DNA of 6,226 nucleotides from DAOTXN01 sp034435435 (GCA_034435435.1 DAOTXN010000009.1:1-6226), one strand, 5' to 3'. Positions 1-5,918 are shown, counted from the stretch's first letter. Program-made: numbers and translations. The notes: generated from the letters alone by a model not told the origin.

Positions 1-7
1 GCGTCAG

Positions 8-2311
8 ATGGCCGATACCCTCCAGCAAATTTCCACTCTCATCAATTCGTCCCTCGACGTCGACCATGTTTTGCGCGGCATCCTGGATGGTCTGGCCCAG
101 TTGATCGCTTATGACGCGGCCGCTATCCTGCTGCTCAACGAGGACCACACCTTCACACTGCGGGCGGCCCGTGGATTGTCAGCTTTGGAGGCCGCCGTCG
201 GACGGTATTGGCCCCTGGCCGAAGGGCAACGCCTGCGCCGCTTGGCAGACGCGCGCCAGGCTTTGATTTTCGGCCCAGAAGACGAACAAGGGGCCTATCA
301 CCAGTTGCTGGCGTTCCCGGCGGACCACTCCTGCCTGGGCGCGCCTATTATGGTCCGCAACGAACTCATCGGCGTTCTCTCTGTGGATTGCCGCGACCCG
401 GGCAAGTATCGCGAGGCCGACGCGGCGCTGGTCAGCGCGCTGGCCGGCCAGGCCGCCGCAGCTCTGGAGAACGCCCGCCTTTACGCCGCCGGGCAGGAAG
501 AAGCCTGGATTTCCACCGCCTTGCTGGAAGTGGCCGAAGCGACCGGGCTGGCCCAGAGCGTAGACGAGGTGCTCGAGACCGTCGTGCGCATCACGCCCCT
601 GCTGGTCGGTGTGGACCGCTGCGCCATCCTGCTGTGGGATCAAGACGAACAAGCCTGCCAGGTCGTCGCGGCTTATAAGCTGGGCGAGGATGATGCGAAT
701 CTCCAGGTAGGTCAAGTCATTCCGCCCGGCGCGTGGTCCCTCCTCGACCGGCTGTGGCAAAGCGGCGCGCCGGTCGTCGACGAGTTCGGAGCCATGCCCG
801 GCGCGCCAAGCGTGCAAGACGTTGAAATCACGCTGCTGGCCCTGCCGTTACGCGCCCAGGGGGAGCTCACCGGCGCTATGGTCATCGGCTTTTCCGGTCA
901 GGTCTCCTTTAGCGAACATCGGGTCAAGCTCATCGCCGGCGTGGCTAACCAGGCCGCTCTGGCCATCGAAAGCGCGCAATTAGCCGCGGCTCAACAGGAA
1001 GAAGCCTGGGTGTCGCTGGCTTTGCTCCAGGTCGCCGAGGCGGTGGCCAACTTGACCGATCTCAACGACGTGCTGGCAGTGGTGACCCGCCTGACCCCAC
1101 TGTTAGTCGGCGTCGAGAGTTGCCTGGTCTACCTGTGGGATGCGGCGCAGCAAAGCTTCCTGCCGGGCGCTGCCTATGGTCTGTCCCACGATGGGGCAAA
1201 CCGTTTCCAGTCCGTCCCCATCCCGGCCAGCGCCTGGCCGGAGATGTTGGCCGCCAAATCGAACCATACGGCAGGCGCAACGGGGTCCAATGGCGGCGCA
1301 AGCGACGAAACCCGAGATGCCGTCTTTTTTACGGCTGGCCCTTCGGGGGCTATCGTCGCCGACCTGGGGCTGTGTTGTCCGGTGGCTTTGCCCCTGCTCT
1401 CATGGCGCGAGATGAGCGGCGCGTTGGTGATCGACGCTCCCGACGGCGACATCCCCAGCGGACGGCGGCTCAACATCCTCACGGGTGTGGCCCAGCAGAC
1501 GGCCACCGCCATCCAAAACGCCCGCCTGTACGTCGAATCGATCGAGCGTCAAAAGCTGGAGCGCGAAATCCAACTGGCGCGCCAGATTCAGGCCACCTTC
1601 TTGCCCGACCGCGCCCCCCACATAGCCGGTTGGGACCTGGCCGCCTACTGGCAGGGCGCGCGGGAGGTCAGCGGCGATTTTTACGACTTTATTGCCCTGG
1701 CCGACCCTGCGTGTCCCGGCGGCAAGTGGGGCTTTGTCGTGGCCGACGTGGCCGATAAAGGCGTGCCGGCGGCGCTCTTTATGGCCCTCAGTCGCACCCT
1801 GATCCGCACGGTCGCCCGCAACGGATGCGATCCGGCCGACGTGCTCACGCAGGCCAACGAGCTTATCGTGACCGACGCGCGCTCCGATCTCTTTGTGACG
1901 CTGTTTTACGCCATCCTCGACCCGCTACAGGGGCGGCTGGTCTATGCTAACGCCGGACACAATCCCCCGCTACTTTTCGGCTACGGTTCCGACCAGGTGA
2001 TTGAGTTGACGGCCAAAGGCATCGTTTTGGGCGTGATACCCGACGTGGAGCTGGAACAGCGCGAAGTGCGTTTGGCGCCGGGAGACCTGTTACTTTTGTA
2101 CACCGACGGCGTGACCGATGCCCTGAACGAGACGACCAAAGAGTTCGGCTTGCAGCGCCTGTGTCAGACCATTGAGGCGCATCGCGCCCAAACCGCCGCC
2201 GAGATCATTCAAGCCGTCAACCAGGCGGTGGCCGAGTTCGTGGGCGACACGGCCCAATTCGACGACTTTACGTTGGTGGTGCTCAAACGCCAATTCCCAG
2301 AAATTCCTTGA
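8..2311 (+). CDS. Triple-GAF sensor protein with C-terminal SpoIIE/RsbU-type serine phosphatase
   Basis: This cytoplasmic signalling protein has 767 residues from the first in-window ATG. Three GAF domains lie at about residues 15-155, 175-323 and 343-507. A charged helical linker of the RsbU type (LEREIQLARQIQ, 517-528) leads into a PP2C/SpoIIE phosphatase at about 539-760. The metal-binding acidic residues are visible: SGDFYD (D557), VADVADKG (D580, D583), YTDG (D700) and FDDFT (D752, D753), plus ANAGHNPP at 647-654. Family members dephosphorylate anti-sigma-factor antagonists (SpoIIAA/RsbV-like) in partner-switching control of a sigma factor. The input ligand is unknown and no partner kinase or antagonist is in the window. 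No transmembrane segment is evident. The ATG at 8 has only 7 nt before it, and the frame stays open to the window edge (Arg-Gln codons upstream). The true start may therefore lie outside, with further N-terminal sequence. Catalytic residues appear intact. The family call is firm; the exact start is not. Confidence 0.93.
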   Translation: MADTLQQISTLINSSLDVDHVLRGILDGLAQLIAYDAAAILLLNEDHTFTLRAARGLSALEAAVGRYWPLAEGQRLRRLADARQALIFGPEDEQGAYHQLLAFPADHSCLGAPIMVRNELIGVLSVDCRDPGKYREADAALVSALAGQAAAALENARLYAAGQEEAWISTALLEVAEATGLAQSVDEVLETVVRITPLLVGVDRCAILLWDQDEQACQVVAAYKLGEDDANLQVGQVIPPGAWSLLDRLWQSGAPVVDEFGAMPGAPSVQDVEITLLALPLRAQGELTGAMVIGFSGQVSFSEHRVKLIAGVANQAALAIESAQLAAAQQEEAWVSLALLQVAEAVANLTDLNDVLAVVTRLTPLLVGVESCLVYLWDAAQQSFLPGAAYGLSHDGANRFQSVPIPASAWPEMLAAKSNHTAGATGSNGGASDETRDAVFFTAGPSGAIVADLGLCCPVALPLLSWREMSGALVIDAPDGDIPSGRRLNILTGVAQQTATAIQNARLYVESIERQKLEREIQLARQIQATFLPDRAPHIAGWDLAAYWQGAREVSGDFYDFIALADPACPGGKWGFVVADVADKGVPAALFMALSRTLIRTVARNGCDPADVLTQANELIVTDARSDLFVTLFYAILDPLQGRLVYANAGHNPPLLFGYGSDQVIELTAKGIVLGVIPDVELEQREVRLAPGDLLLLYTDGVTDALNETTKEFGLQRLCQTIEAHRAQTAAEIIQAVNQAVAEFVGDTAQFDDFTLVVLKRQFPEIP
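494..640 (+). repeat. Internal protein repeat, copy 1 (helical linker and start of GAF2)
   Basis: Residues 163-211 of the phosphatase align without gaps to residues 330-378, with 28 of 49 residues identical. Both begin QEEAW and contain TPLLVGV and LWD. At DNA level the 15-nt start caggaagaagcctgg is identical in both copies. This points to duplication of a linker-plus-GAF unit inside the gene. Confidence 0.7.
995..1141 (+). repeat. Internal protein repeat, copy 2 (helical linker and start of GAF3)
   Basis: This is the second copy of the linker-GAF unit, residues 330-378, gapless against residues 163-211. After it, GAF3 departs from GAF2 through an extra Gly/Ser/Ala/Thr-rich stretch around residues 416-450. 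The corresponding part of GAF2 is shorter. Confidence 0.7.
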
Positions 2312-2336
2312 CTCCTGTTCTTTTCAGGTGTACAAA
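2308..2336 (+). promoter_or_regulatory. Putative sigma70-type promoter of the downstream operon
   Basis: TTGACT (2308-2313, 5 of 6 to consensus) and TACAAA (2331-2336, 4 of 6) are separated by exactly 17 nt. The -35 box overlaps the TGA stop of the phosphatase gene. It lies about 60 nt before the oxidoreductase start and so could drive the 2395-5737 gene set. This is a sequence match only, and a GC-rich host may use other signals. Confidence 0.4.
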
Positions 2337-2380
2337 TGCAATGGTGGGGGTAGATGAGCGACCTGCCCCACACCAGAAAA

Positions 2381-2386
2381 AGGAGG
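2381..2386 (+). promoter_or_regulatory. Ribosome binding site of the LLM oxidoreductase gene
   Basis: AGGAGG lies 8 nt before the ATG at 2395. This strong Shine-Dalgarno match decides the start: the longer frame from the ATG at 2308 would add 29 residues that look unlike the family. Confidence 0.85.
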
Positions 2387-2394
2387 CCCAGATC

Positions 2395-3387
2395 ATGCAG
2401 CGAGTAGCCTTGTATTTGCAAGACGCCCATCCCATCCGCGATGGGATGAAATACGCCCAATACGCCGAAAGACGCGGCTTTGAGGCCGTGTGGCAGGCCG
2501 AAAGTCGCCTGGTGCGCGACGCCATCGTGCCTATGGCCGCTTTTGCCGCCGTCACCGAGCGCATCAAGGTCGGCTCGGGCGTCATCAACAACTGGACGCG
2601 CAACATTGGCCTGCTGGCCGCCACCTTTCTCACGCTGGACGATCTGGCCCCCGACCGGGTCATCTGCGGCATTGGCGCGTGGTGGGACCCGCTGGCCCAA
2701 AACGTGGGCATCACTCGCCGCAAGCCGCTGCAAGCCATGCGTGAGACCGTCGAGGTGATGCGCCGCCTGCTGGCGATGGAAAACGTCACTTTTCACGGCG
2801 AATTCCACCACGTGGACGGCATCGAGCTAGACGTGGTGCACGGGCGGCGCGAACCGCGCCGCGTGCCCATTATGATCGGCGCCACCGGGCCCCAGATGGT
2901 CCAACTGGCGGGCGAGATCGCCGACGGCATCGTGATGAACTATTGCGTGCCGCCCGACTATAACGACATGGTGATGGAGAACCTGGAAATCGGGGCCAGA
3001 AAGGCCGGCCGCGCGCTGGACGACCTCGACCGTCCGCAGCTCGTGGTCTGCTCGGTGGACCACGACCGCGAGCGGGCGCTGGACGGCGCGCGCGGGTTGC
3101 TCACCCAATACCTGGCCCAACAGCCGCACATCGCCCAGGCCAGCGGAGTCAAAAAGGACGTCGTCGAGAAAATCCAGGCCATCCTGGGCTGGCCGGCCAC
3201 CAAAGCGCAAATTGACCGGGCCAAGGTCCACGTGCCCGACGAGCTGGTGTTGCGCATCACCGCCACCGGCACGCCCGCCGAGGCCCGCGCCAGGGTGCAA
3301 GAATATATCAAGCGCGGCGCGACCTGCCCGATTCTTTACCCGCTGGGGGATGTCGAGTTGATGATTGATACGTTTGCGACACAATAA
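2395..3387 (+). CDS. LLM-class (luciferase-like) F420-dependent oxidoreductase
   Basis: This 330-residue protein has the usual length and layout of the bacterial-luciferase-like TIM-barrel family, close to the F420-dependent methylene-tetrahydromethanopterin reductase branch. Visible family signatures are RRGFEAVWQAE (26-36), KVGSGVINNWTRN (58-70), DRVICGIGAWWDP (87-99), PIMIGATGPQMVQLAGEIADG (158-178) and a C-terminal GTPAEARARVQEYIKRG segment (292-308). Members move a hydride between coenzyme F420 (some use FMN) and an organic substrate. The substrate here is unknown, so a specific enzyme name is not justified. The start is fixed by AGGAGG at 2381-2386. The stop overlaps the next start as TAATG, implying translational coupling with the thioesterase. 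The protein is cytoplasmic, with no signal peptide or membrane segment. The family call is firm; F420 rather than FMN use is inferred from the sequence style. Confidence 0.9.
   Translation: MQRVALYLQDAHPIRDGMKYAQYAERRGFEAVWQAESRLVRDAIVPMAAFAAVTERIKVGSGVINNWTRNIGLLAATFLTLDDLAPDRVICGIGAWWDPLAQNVGITRRKPLQAMRETVEVMRRLLAMENVTFHGEFHHVDGIELDVVHGRREPRRVPIMIGATGPQMVQLAGEIADGIVMNYCVPPDYNDMVMENLEIGARKAGRALDDLDRPQLVVCSVDHDRERALDGARGLLTQYLAQQPHIAQASGVKKDVVEKIQAILGWPATKAQIDRAKVHVPDELVLRITATGTPAEARARVQEYIKRGATCPILYPLGDVELMIDTFATQ
2428..2448 (+). other. Perfect 9-bp hairpin inside the early LLM oxidoreductase coding region
   Basis: CATCCCATC and GATGGGATG are perfect reverse complements around a 3-nt CGC loop. 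They cover codons 12-18 (His-Pro-Ile-Arg-Asp-Gly-Met), 33 nt after the start codon. The structure is certain as sequence. Any role in translation is speculative, and the conserved protein sequence could produce it by chance. Confidence 0.5.
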
Positions 3388-3881
3388 TGAACAAACAACC
3401 CAACTCACGCATGTGTTTCGTGTGTGGCCTGCAAAATCCGGTCGGGCTGCATCTGGCTTTCTACGAAAACCACCACGGCGACCCCAAGCAGGTCTGCGCC
3501 CAGGTCGTCATTCCCGCTCAGTATCAGGGCTATCCCGGTGTGGCTCACGGCGGGGTGCTGGCCGCCATTCTCGACGAGGTGGCCGGACGGGCCACGCTCA
3601 TCGGCGGCAGCGCCGACGACCTGATGATGACGCTCAAGATGGAGCTGCGCTACCGCCTGCCCACGCCCACCGAGACGCTGCTCACCGGCGCAGGCTGGAT
3701 CACGCAGCGGCGGGGCAACCGCGCCCTGGCCCACGGCGAGCTGCGCCTGCCCGACGGGCGGGTCAGCGTCGAGGCCGATCTGGTGCTCATGCGTCCGCCG
3801 GGCGACGTCGCCGACGTGTGGGAGGCCGAAAAGCCTTTCTGGAAGGTGTATCCCGACCAGGAGAAAGGAGTGCTCAAGTGA
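3387..3881 (+). CDS. PaaI-like hotdog-fold thioesterase
   Basis: This 164-residue protein is the size of a single hotdog domain. The N-terminal CFVCGLQNPVGLHL (10-23) is typical of one PaaI-type subgroup. The core motif HGGVLAAILDEVAG (54-67) carries the His-Gly-Gly turn and an acidic residue on the long hotdog helix (D63/E64), which in the family lies at the active site. Such enzymes hydrolyse acyl-CoA thioesters; the acyl group cannot be read from sequence. The start ATG overlaps the upstream stop by one base, and no clear Shine-Dalgarno is seen, so translation probably depends on coupling to the oxidoreductase. A second ATG at codon 9 is possible but would put the start right at the CxxC motif. 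The stop overlaps the next gene's GTG start as GTGA. The fold assignment is strong; the substrate is unknown. Confidence 0.88.
   Translation: MNKQPNSRMCFVCGLQNPVGLHLAFYENHHGDPKQVCAQVVIPAQYQGYPGVAHGGVLAAILDEVAGRATLIGGSADDLMMTLKMELRYRLPTPTETLLTGAGWITQRRGNRALAHGELRLPDGRVSVEADLVLMRPPGDVADVWEAEKPFWKVYPDQEKGVLK
3864..3870 (+). promoter_or_regulatory. Ribosome binding site of the DUF2281 gene
   Basis: AAAGGAG ends 7 nt before the GTG at 3878 and sits inside the last codons of the thioesterase gene. It is the main evidence for the GTG start of the small gene. Confidence 0.75.
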
Positions 3882-4135
3882 GCGAACAGACTATACCTGT
3901 AGAAGATGTCGTCAAAGTGCTTCCGGCAGAGATTCAAGATCAAGTACGAGACTTTATCGAGTTCTTGCTGGAAAAACGCGTTCGAAAGCCTGGAGGAAAA
4001 CTCAAACTGCACTGGGCGGGCGCTCTGCGAGATTGGCGCGACCAATTCACTTCCGTAGAGCTTCAGCACAAAGCGCTCGATTGGTGGGGTGGTGATCGCC
4101 AGACCCCCGACGCGATTCTGGCTATGCAGGAGTAG
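3878..4135 (+). CDS. DUF2281-type small protein (possible antitoxin-like)
   Basis: This 85-residue protein starts at GTG, overlapping the thioesterase stop by 4 nt (GTGA), with AAAGGAG at good spacing. The first half contains the helix LPAEIQDQVRDFIEFLLEKR (15-34). The second half has KLHWAGALRDWRDQFTSVEL (43-62). Both are typical of DUF2281 proteins, which often end in a WAGxL-RDQ-TSVELQ segment and are often found next to PIN-type toxins. No PIN toxin is adjacent here, so it is a solitary member and an antitoxin role is only inferred. The C-terminal tail after TSVELQHKALDWW adds about 15 residues. Base composition differs from its neighbours: 26 of 60 bases are G or C at 3901-3960, whereas the flanking genes are strongly GC-rich, which suggests separate acquisition. 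Confidence 0.8.
   Translation: MSEQTIPVEDVVKVLPAEIQDQVRDFIEFLLEKRVRKPGGKLKLHWAGALRDWRDQFTSVELQHKALDWWGGDRQTPDAILAMQE
4128..4132 (+). promoter_or_regulatory. Ribosome binding site of the CoxM-like gene
   Basis: AGGAG lies 10 nt before the ATG at 4143 and supports that start over the in-frame ATG at 4089, which lies inside the preceding gene. Confidence 0.65.
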
Positions 4136-4142
4136 ACGTCCC

Positions 4143-5027
4143 ATGCTTTCGAGCTTGCGTGAATACCACCGACCCACCAGCGTTGACGCCGCCGTGGACC
4201 TGTTGCGAAGGGGCGGAACCGGCACGGTAGCCCTGGGTGGAGGAACGAAATTGCTCGCCTCCGGGCGGCGTGACGTGCAGGCCGTAGTGGACCTGCGGGA
4301 TCTGCCACTGGCCTACGTGCGCGTCCAAAGCGCCGCGCTGTGCATCGGCGCGACCACCACGCTGCAACAACTGATCGACCAGCCGGATATTCAGACCTTT
4401 GCCAATGGCGTGCTGGCCGAGACCGCCCGCGCCGTGGCCGGGCGTAACGTGCGCAACGCCGCCACCGTCGGCGGCGCGGTCGCCGGCGGCGGCGGCGACG
4501 ACCCATTGCTGACGGCGCTGCTGGCCCTGGACGCCCGGCTCACCGTCTATGCGCCCGAAGCGCGCCAGATCCCGCTGTCCGGCTTTTTGGCCTACCGCGC
4601 GCGGCTGCTGAACGACGGCGCGTTGATCACCGAGGTCAGTCTGCCGCTGCTCATCGGGCCGCTGGGCGCGGCTTACGTCGCCGTAGGGCGCACGCCCCGC
4701 GACGCCCCCATCGTGTGCGCCGTGGCGCGCATGGAGCTGGCCCAGGGCGTCGCCGGCAACGTGCGGTTGACGCTGGGCGGCGTGGGGCCGGCGCCGGTGC
4801 GGGCCAACACGGCCGAGCAGGTCTTGGAGCGCAAGGAACTGACCGAGGCGCGAATTGCAGCGGCAGCAGAAAAGGCAGCTGTCGGGTTGACGCCGCCAAA
4901 CGACTTTCGGGGCAGCGCCGGGTATCGCCGCGCGATGGCCGGCGTGCTGGCCCGCCGGGTGCTGGCGGAGGCCGGGGTGCGAATCACATTTGCCCGTAAA
5001 GATCAGAAAAGTGAGCGTGAAAGATGA
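4143..5027 (+). CDS. CoxM-like FAD-binding subunit of a molybdenum hydroxylase
   Basis: This 294-residue protein has the length of the FAD subunit of CO dehydrogenase/xanthine dehydrogenase-type enzymes (CoxM/CutM/XdhB-like). The N-terminal FAD domain shows YHRPTSVDAAVDLL (8-21), the flavin-phosphate loop ALGGGTKLLAS (30-40) and RNAATVGGAVAGGGGDDPLL (104-123) before ALLALDA. The C-terminal domain ends in SAGYRRAMAGVLARRVLAEA (258-277), a family hallmark. This subunit passes electrons from the Fe-S subunit to an acceptor. The enzyme normally also needs a molybdopterin subunit (CoxL) and a 2Fe-2S subunit (CoxS), and neither is in the window. The usual TIGGN-type motif reads TVGGAVAGGGG, with the Asn replaced and extra glycines. 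The start is supported by AGGAG at 4128-4132, and the gap to the upstream gene is 7 nt. The stop overlaps the next start (ATGA). The charged tail after Arg280 looks poorly conserved. Confidence 0.88.
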   Translation: MLSSLREYHRPTSVDAAVDLLRRGGTGTVALGGGTKLLASGRRDVQAVVDLRDLPLAYVRVQSAALCIGATTTLQQLIDQPDIQTFANGVLAETARAVAGRNVRNAATVGGAVAGGGGDDPLLTALLALDARLTVYAPEARQIPLSGFLAYRARLLNDGALITEVSLPLLIGPLGAAYVAVGRTPRDAPIVCAVARMELAQGVAGNVRLTLGGVGPAPVRANTAEQVLERKELTEARIAAAAEKAAVGLTPPNDFRGSAGYRRAMAGVLARRVLAEAGVRITFARKDQKSERER

Positions 5028-5359
5028 CGGTTCAGGTTATAATCCCCAACAAATACGTGGAAATATTGACGCCATTCGGCAGAATTGAACAAGCCGTTGA
5101 AACGGCCTTGCGCCGCTACACCATCGAGCAAATTTCGACCAAAATATCCGAGCTGCGCCAGCGAGATCAGGTATTTCAGAAAAAGTATGGGCTGGACTAT
5201 GAAACTTTTGTCCAACGGACGGCAGTTGATGAGGCGTTCGTCTCGCACATCGAAGCGACCATCAACAAGACCTGGGAAGCCGACCTGGCCGAATGGGAGT
5301 TCTGTCACCAAGGGGTCGAGGATTGGACACAACACCTGCGGAATATCTTGCTGGAATAG
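5024..5359 (+). CDS. Ribbon-helix-helix-like small protein, probable antitoxin
   Basis: This 111-residue protein has no firmly recognised name. The N-terminus, TVQVIIPNKYVEILTPFG (2-19) then RIEQAVETALRRY (20-32), has the strand-helix-helix layout of ribbon-helix-helix DNA-binding antitoxins. The rest is helical and charged (ISELRQRDQVFQKKYGL, 41-57) and ends in a Trp-rich segment (NKTWEADLAEWEF, 81-93). The start overlaps the CoxM-like stop as ATGA. The end is overlapped by a toxin-like reading frame, an arrangement typical of antitoxin-toxin pairs. Composition is much lower in GC than the gene upstream: 26 of 60 bases are G or C in both 5041-5100 and 5161-5220. The gene is very likely real because it is open, coupled and protein-like. 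The antitoxin role is an inference from fold pattern and neighbour. Confidence 0.72.
   Translation: MTVQVIIPNKYVEILTPFGRIEQAVETALRRYTIEQISTKISELRQRDQVFQKKYGLDYETFVQRTAVDEAFVSHIEATINKTWEADLAEWEFCHQGVEDWTQHLRNILLE
5310..5315 (+). promoter_or_regulatory. Possible ribosome binding site of the toxin-like frame
   Basis: AAGGGG lies 7 nt before an in-frame TTG at 5323. It is the best start signal for the toxin-like frame. The alternative GTG at 5359, overlapping the TAG stop of the upstream gene, has no comparable site. Confidence 0.4.
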
Positions 5360-5737
5360 TGGCCCTGGTCCAGTCATGCCTGGACGACGTTCAAGTTATC
5401 GAGCAGGATCATACGCCAGAGCGGTCTATTCTGCGGCTTGGCGCTCGTTACATTCGCTTTGTGGTGCTCATCACCGAGATTATTACACGCGAGCTGCGCA
5501 AATATCGCTACTATGTTGGATGGCGACCGGGTCGTGGCGGGTTTTGATAACGCACCAGACCCGCGCGCTTTGCGGGCCAAATATGACCGCATAGGCCAGG
5601 AGCATGCCGGTGAGCTGATTCCCCACCTGCACCTGGAGGACAAGACTCAGTTGGCGTTAACCGAAGAGATGGATTGTCAGGCGTTTCTCTCTTGGTTGAT
5701 GATCCATTTTGCTCCAGAAATGCTGGAAGAAGATTGA
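5323..5737 (+). pseudogene. TumE/DUF6516-like toxin gene with a +1 frameshift
   Basis: Two overlapping reading frames make one protein if a single G at 5518-5519 is removed. The first frame runs from TTG 5323 and gives 65 residues ending RKYRYYV. The second frame, from 5519 to the stop at 5735-5737, continues DGDRVVAGFDNAPDPRA and gives 72 more residues. The joined 137-residue product has the TumE-like layout: a leading helix (AEYLAGIVALVQSCL), strands, a KYRYYV strand, DG then FDNAP, and later a PHLHL segment (IPHLHLEDK). TumE proteins are toxin components paired with a small DNA-binding partner, which fits the upstream gene. As written, the first frame ends in TGA at 5545-5547, losing the FDNAP part. 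The cause may be a real inactivating insertion, a sequencing error, or less likely programmed shifting. Starts at TTG 5323 or GTG 5359 are both possible. The family call is from remembered motifs. Confidence 0.6.
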
Positions 5738-5756
5738 GTTCTTTTTAATGACCTGG

Positions 5757-5834
5757 TTCGGTATGAACGCCGAGCGCCGCCGCGCGATGGCCCGCATGCT
5801 GGCCCGCCGGGCGCTGACAGAAGCGGGTGCGCGG
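5757..5834 (+). pseudogene. Remnant of a CoxM-like C-terminus
   Basis: In this frame the translation MNAERRRAMARMLARRALTE, continuing AGAR, matches the C-terminus of the CoxM-like protein (SAGYRRAMAGVLARRVLAEA, continuing GVR). In the last 19 residues, 14 are identical. At DNA level 5778-5833 matches 4926-4981 at 47 of 56 positions with no gap, and weaker similarity reaches back to 5766. The segment lacks everything upstream of the last ~25 codons, so it cannot be a functional subunit. After 5834 the frame runs on to a TAA at 5952-5954 through hairpin DNA and no longer resembles the family. An ATG at 5763 exists but no ribosome binding site is evident. It is probably a leftover of a second FAD-subunit gene or of a duplication. 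Confidence 0.6.
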
Positions 5835-5890
5835 GCACAGGCAGTTGAAAATTACTGTTCAATTCTGGGGCGAGTTGGCCTGTTGTGCTC

Positions 5891-5914
5891 CCGCCGGATG
5901 ACCAAATCCGGCGG
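5891..5914. repeat. Perfect hairpin 1 (9-bp stem, 6-nt loop)
   Basis: CCGCCGGAT and ATCCGGCGG are perfect reverse complements around GACCAA. Only TTT follows, so it is not a canonical intrinsic terminator. It could still protect or end the transcript of the upstream operon. It lies 4 nt before a second perfect hairpin. Confidence 0.75.
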
Positions 5915-5918
5915 TTTA

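Noticed and set aside
2308..2394. Upstream extension of the LLM oxidoreductase to an ATG at 2308
   Set aside because: The extra 29 residues do not resemble the family, whereas AGGAGG sits at ideal spacing before the ATG at 2395.
2209..2811. Minus-strand 200-codon open frame across the phosphatase end and oxidoreductase start
   Set aside because: It spans two well-supported opposite-strand genes and their intergenic region, with no recognisable protein motif.
4089..4142. Longer start for the CoxM-like gene at ATG 4089
   Set aside because: The added residues overlap the DUF2281 coding end and look non-homologous. AGGAG at 4128-4132 supports 4143.
4063..4506. Long minus-strand Arg-rich open frame opposite the CoxM-like gene
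   Set aside because: It is a shadow frame of GC-rich coding DNA. The plus-strand protein has clear family motifs and this one has none.
5003..5377. Minus-strand 124-codon open frame opposite the RHH-like gene
   Set aside because: The plus-strand frame is coupled to its neighbours by ATGA and has a coherent strand-helix-helix pattern. The minus frame has neither.
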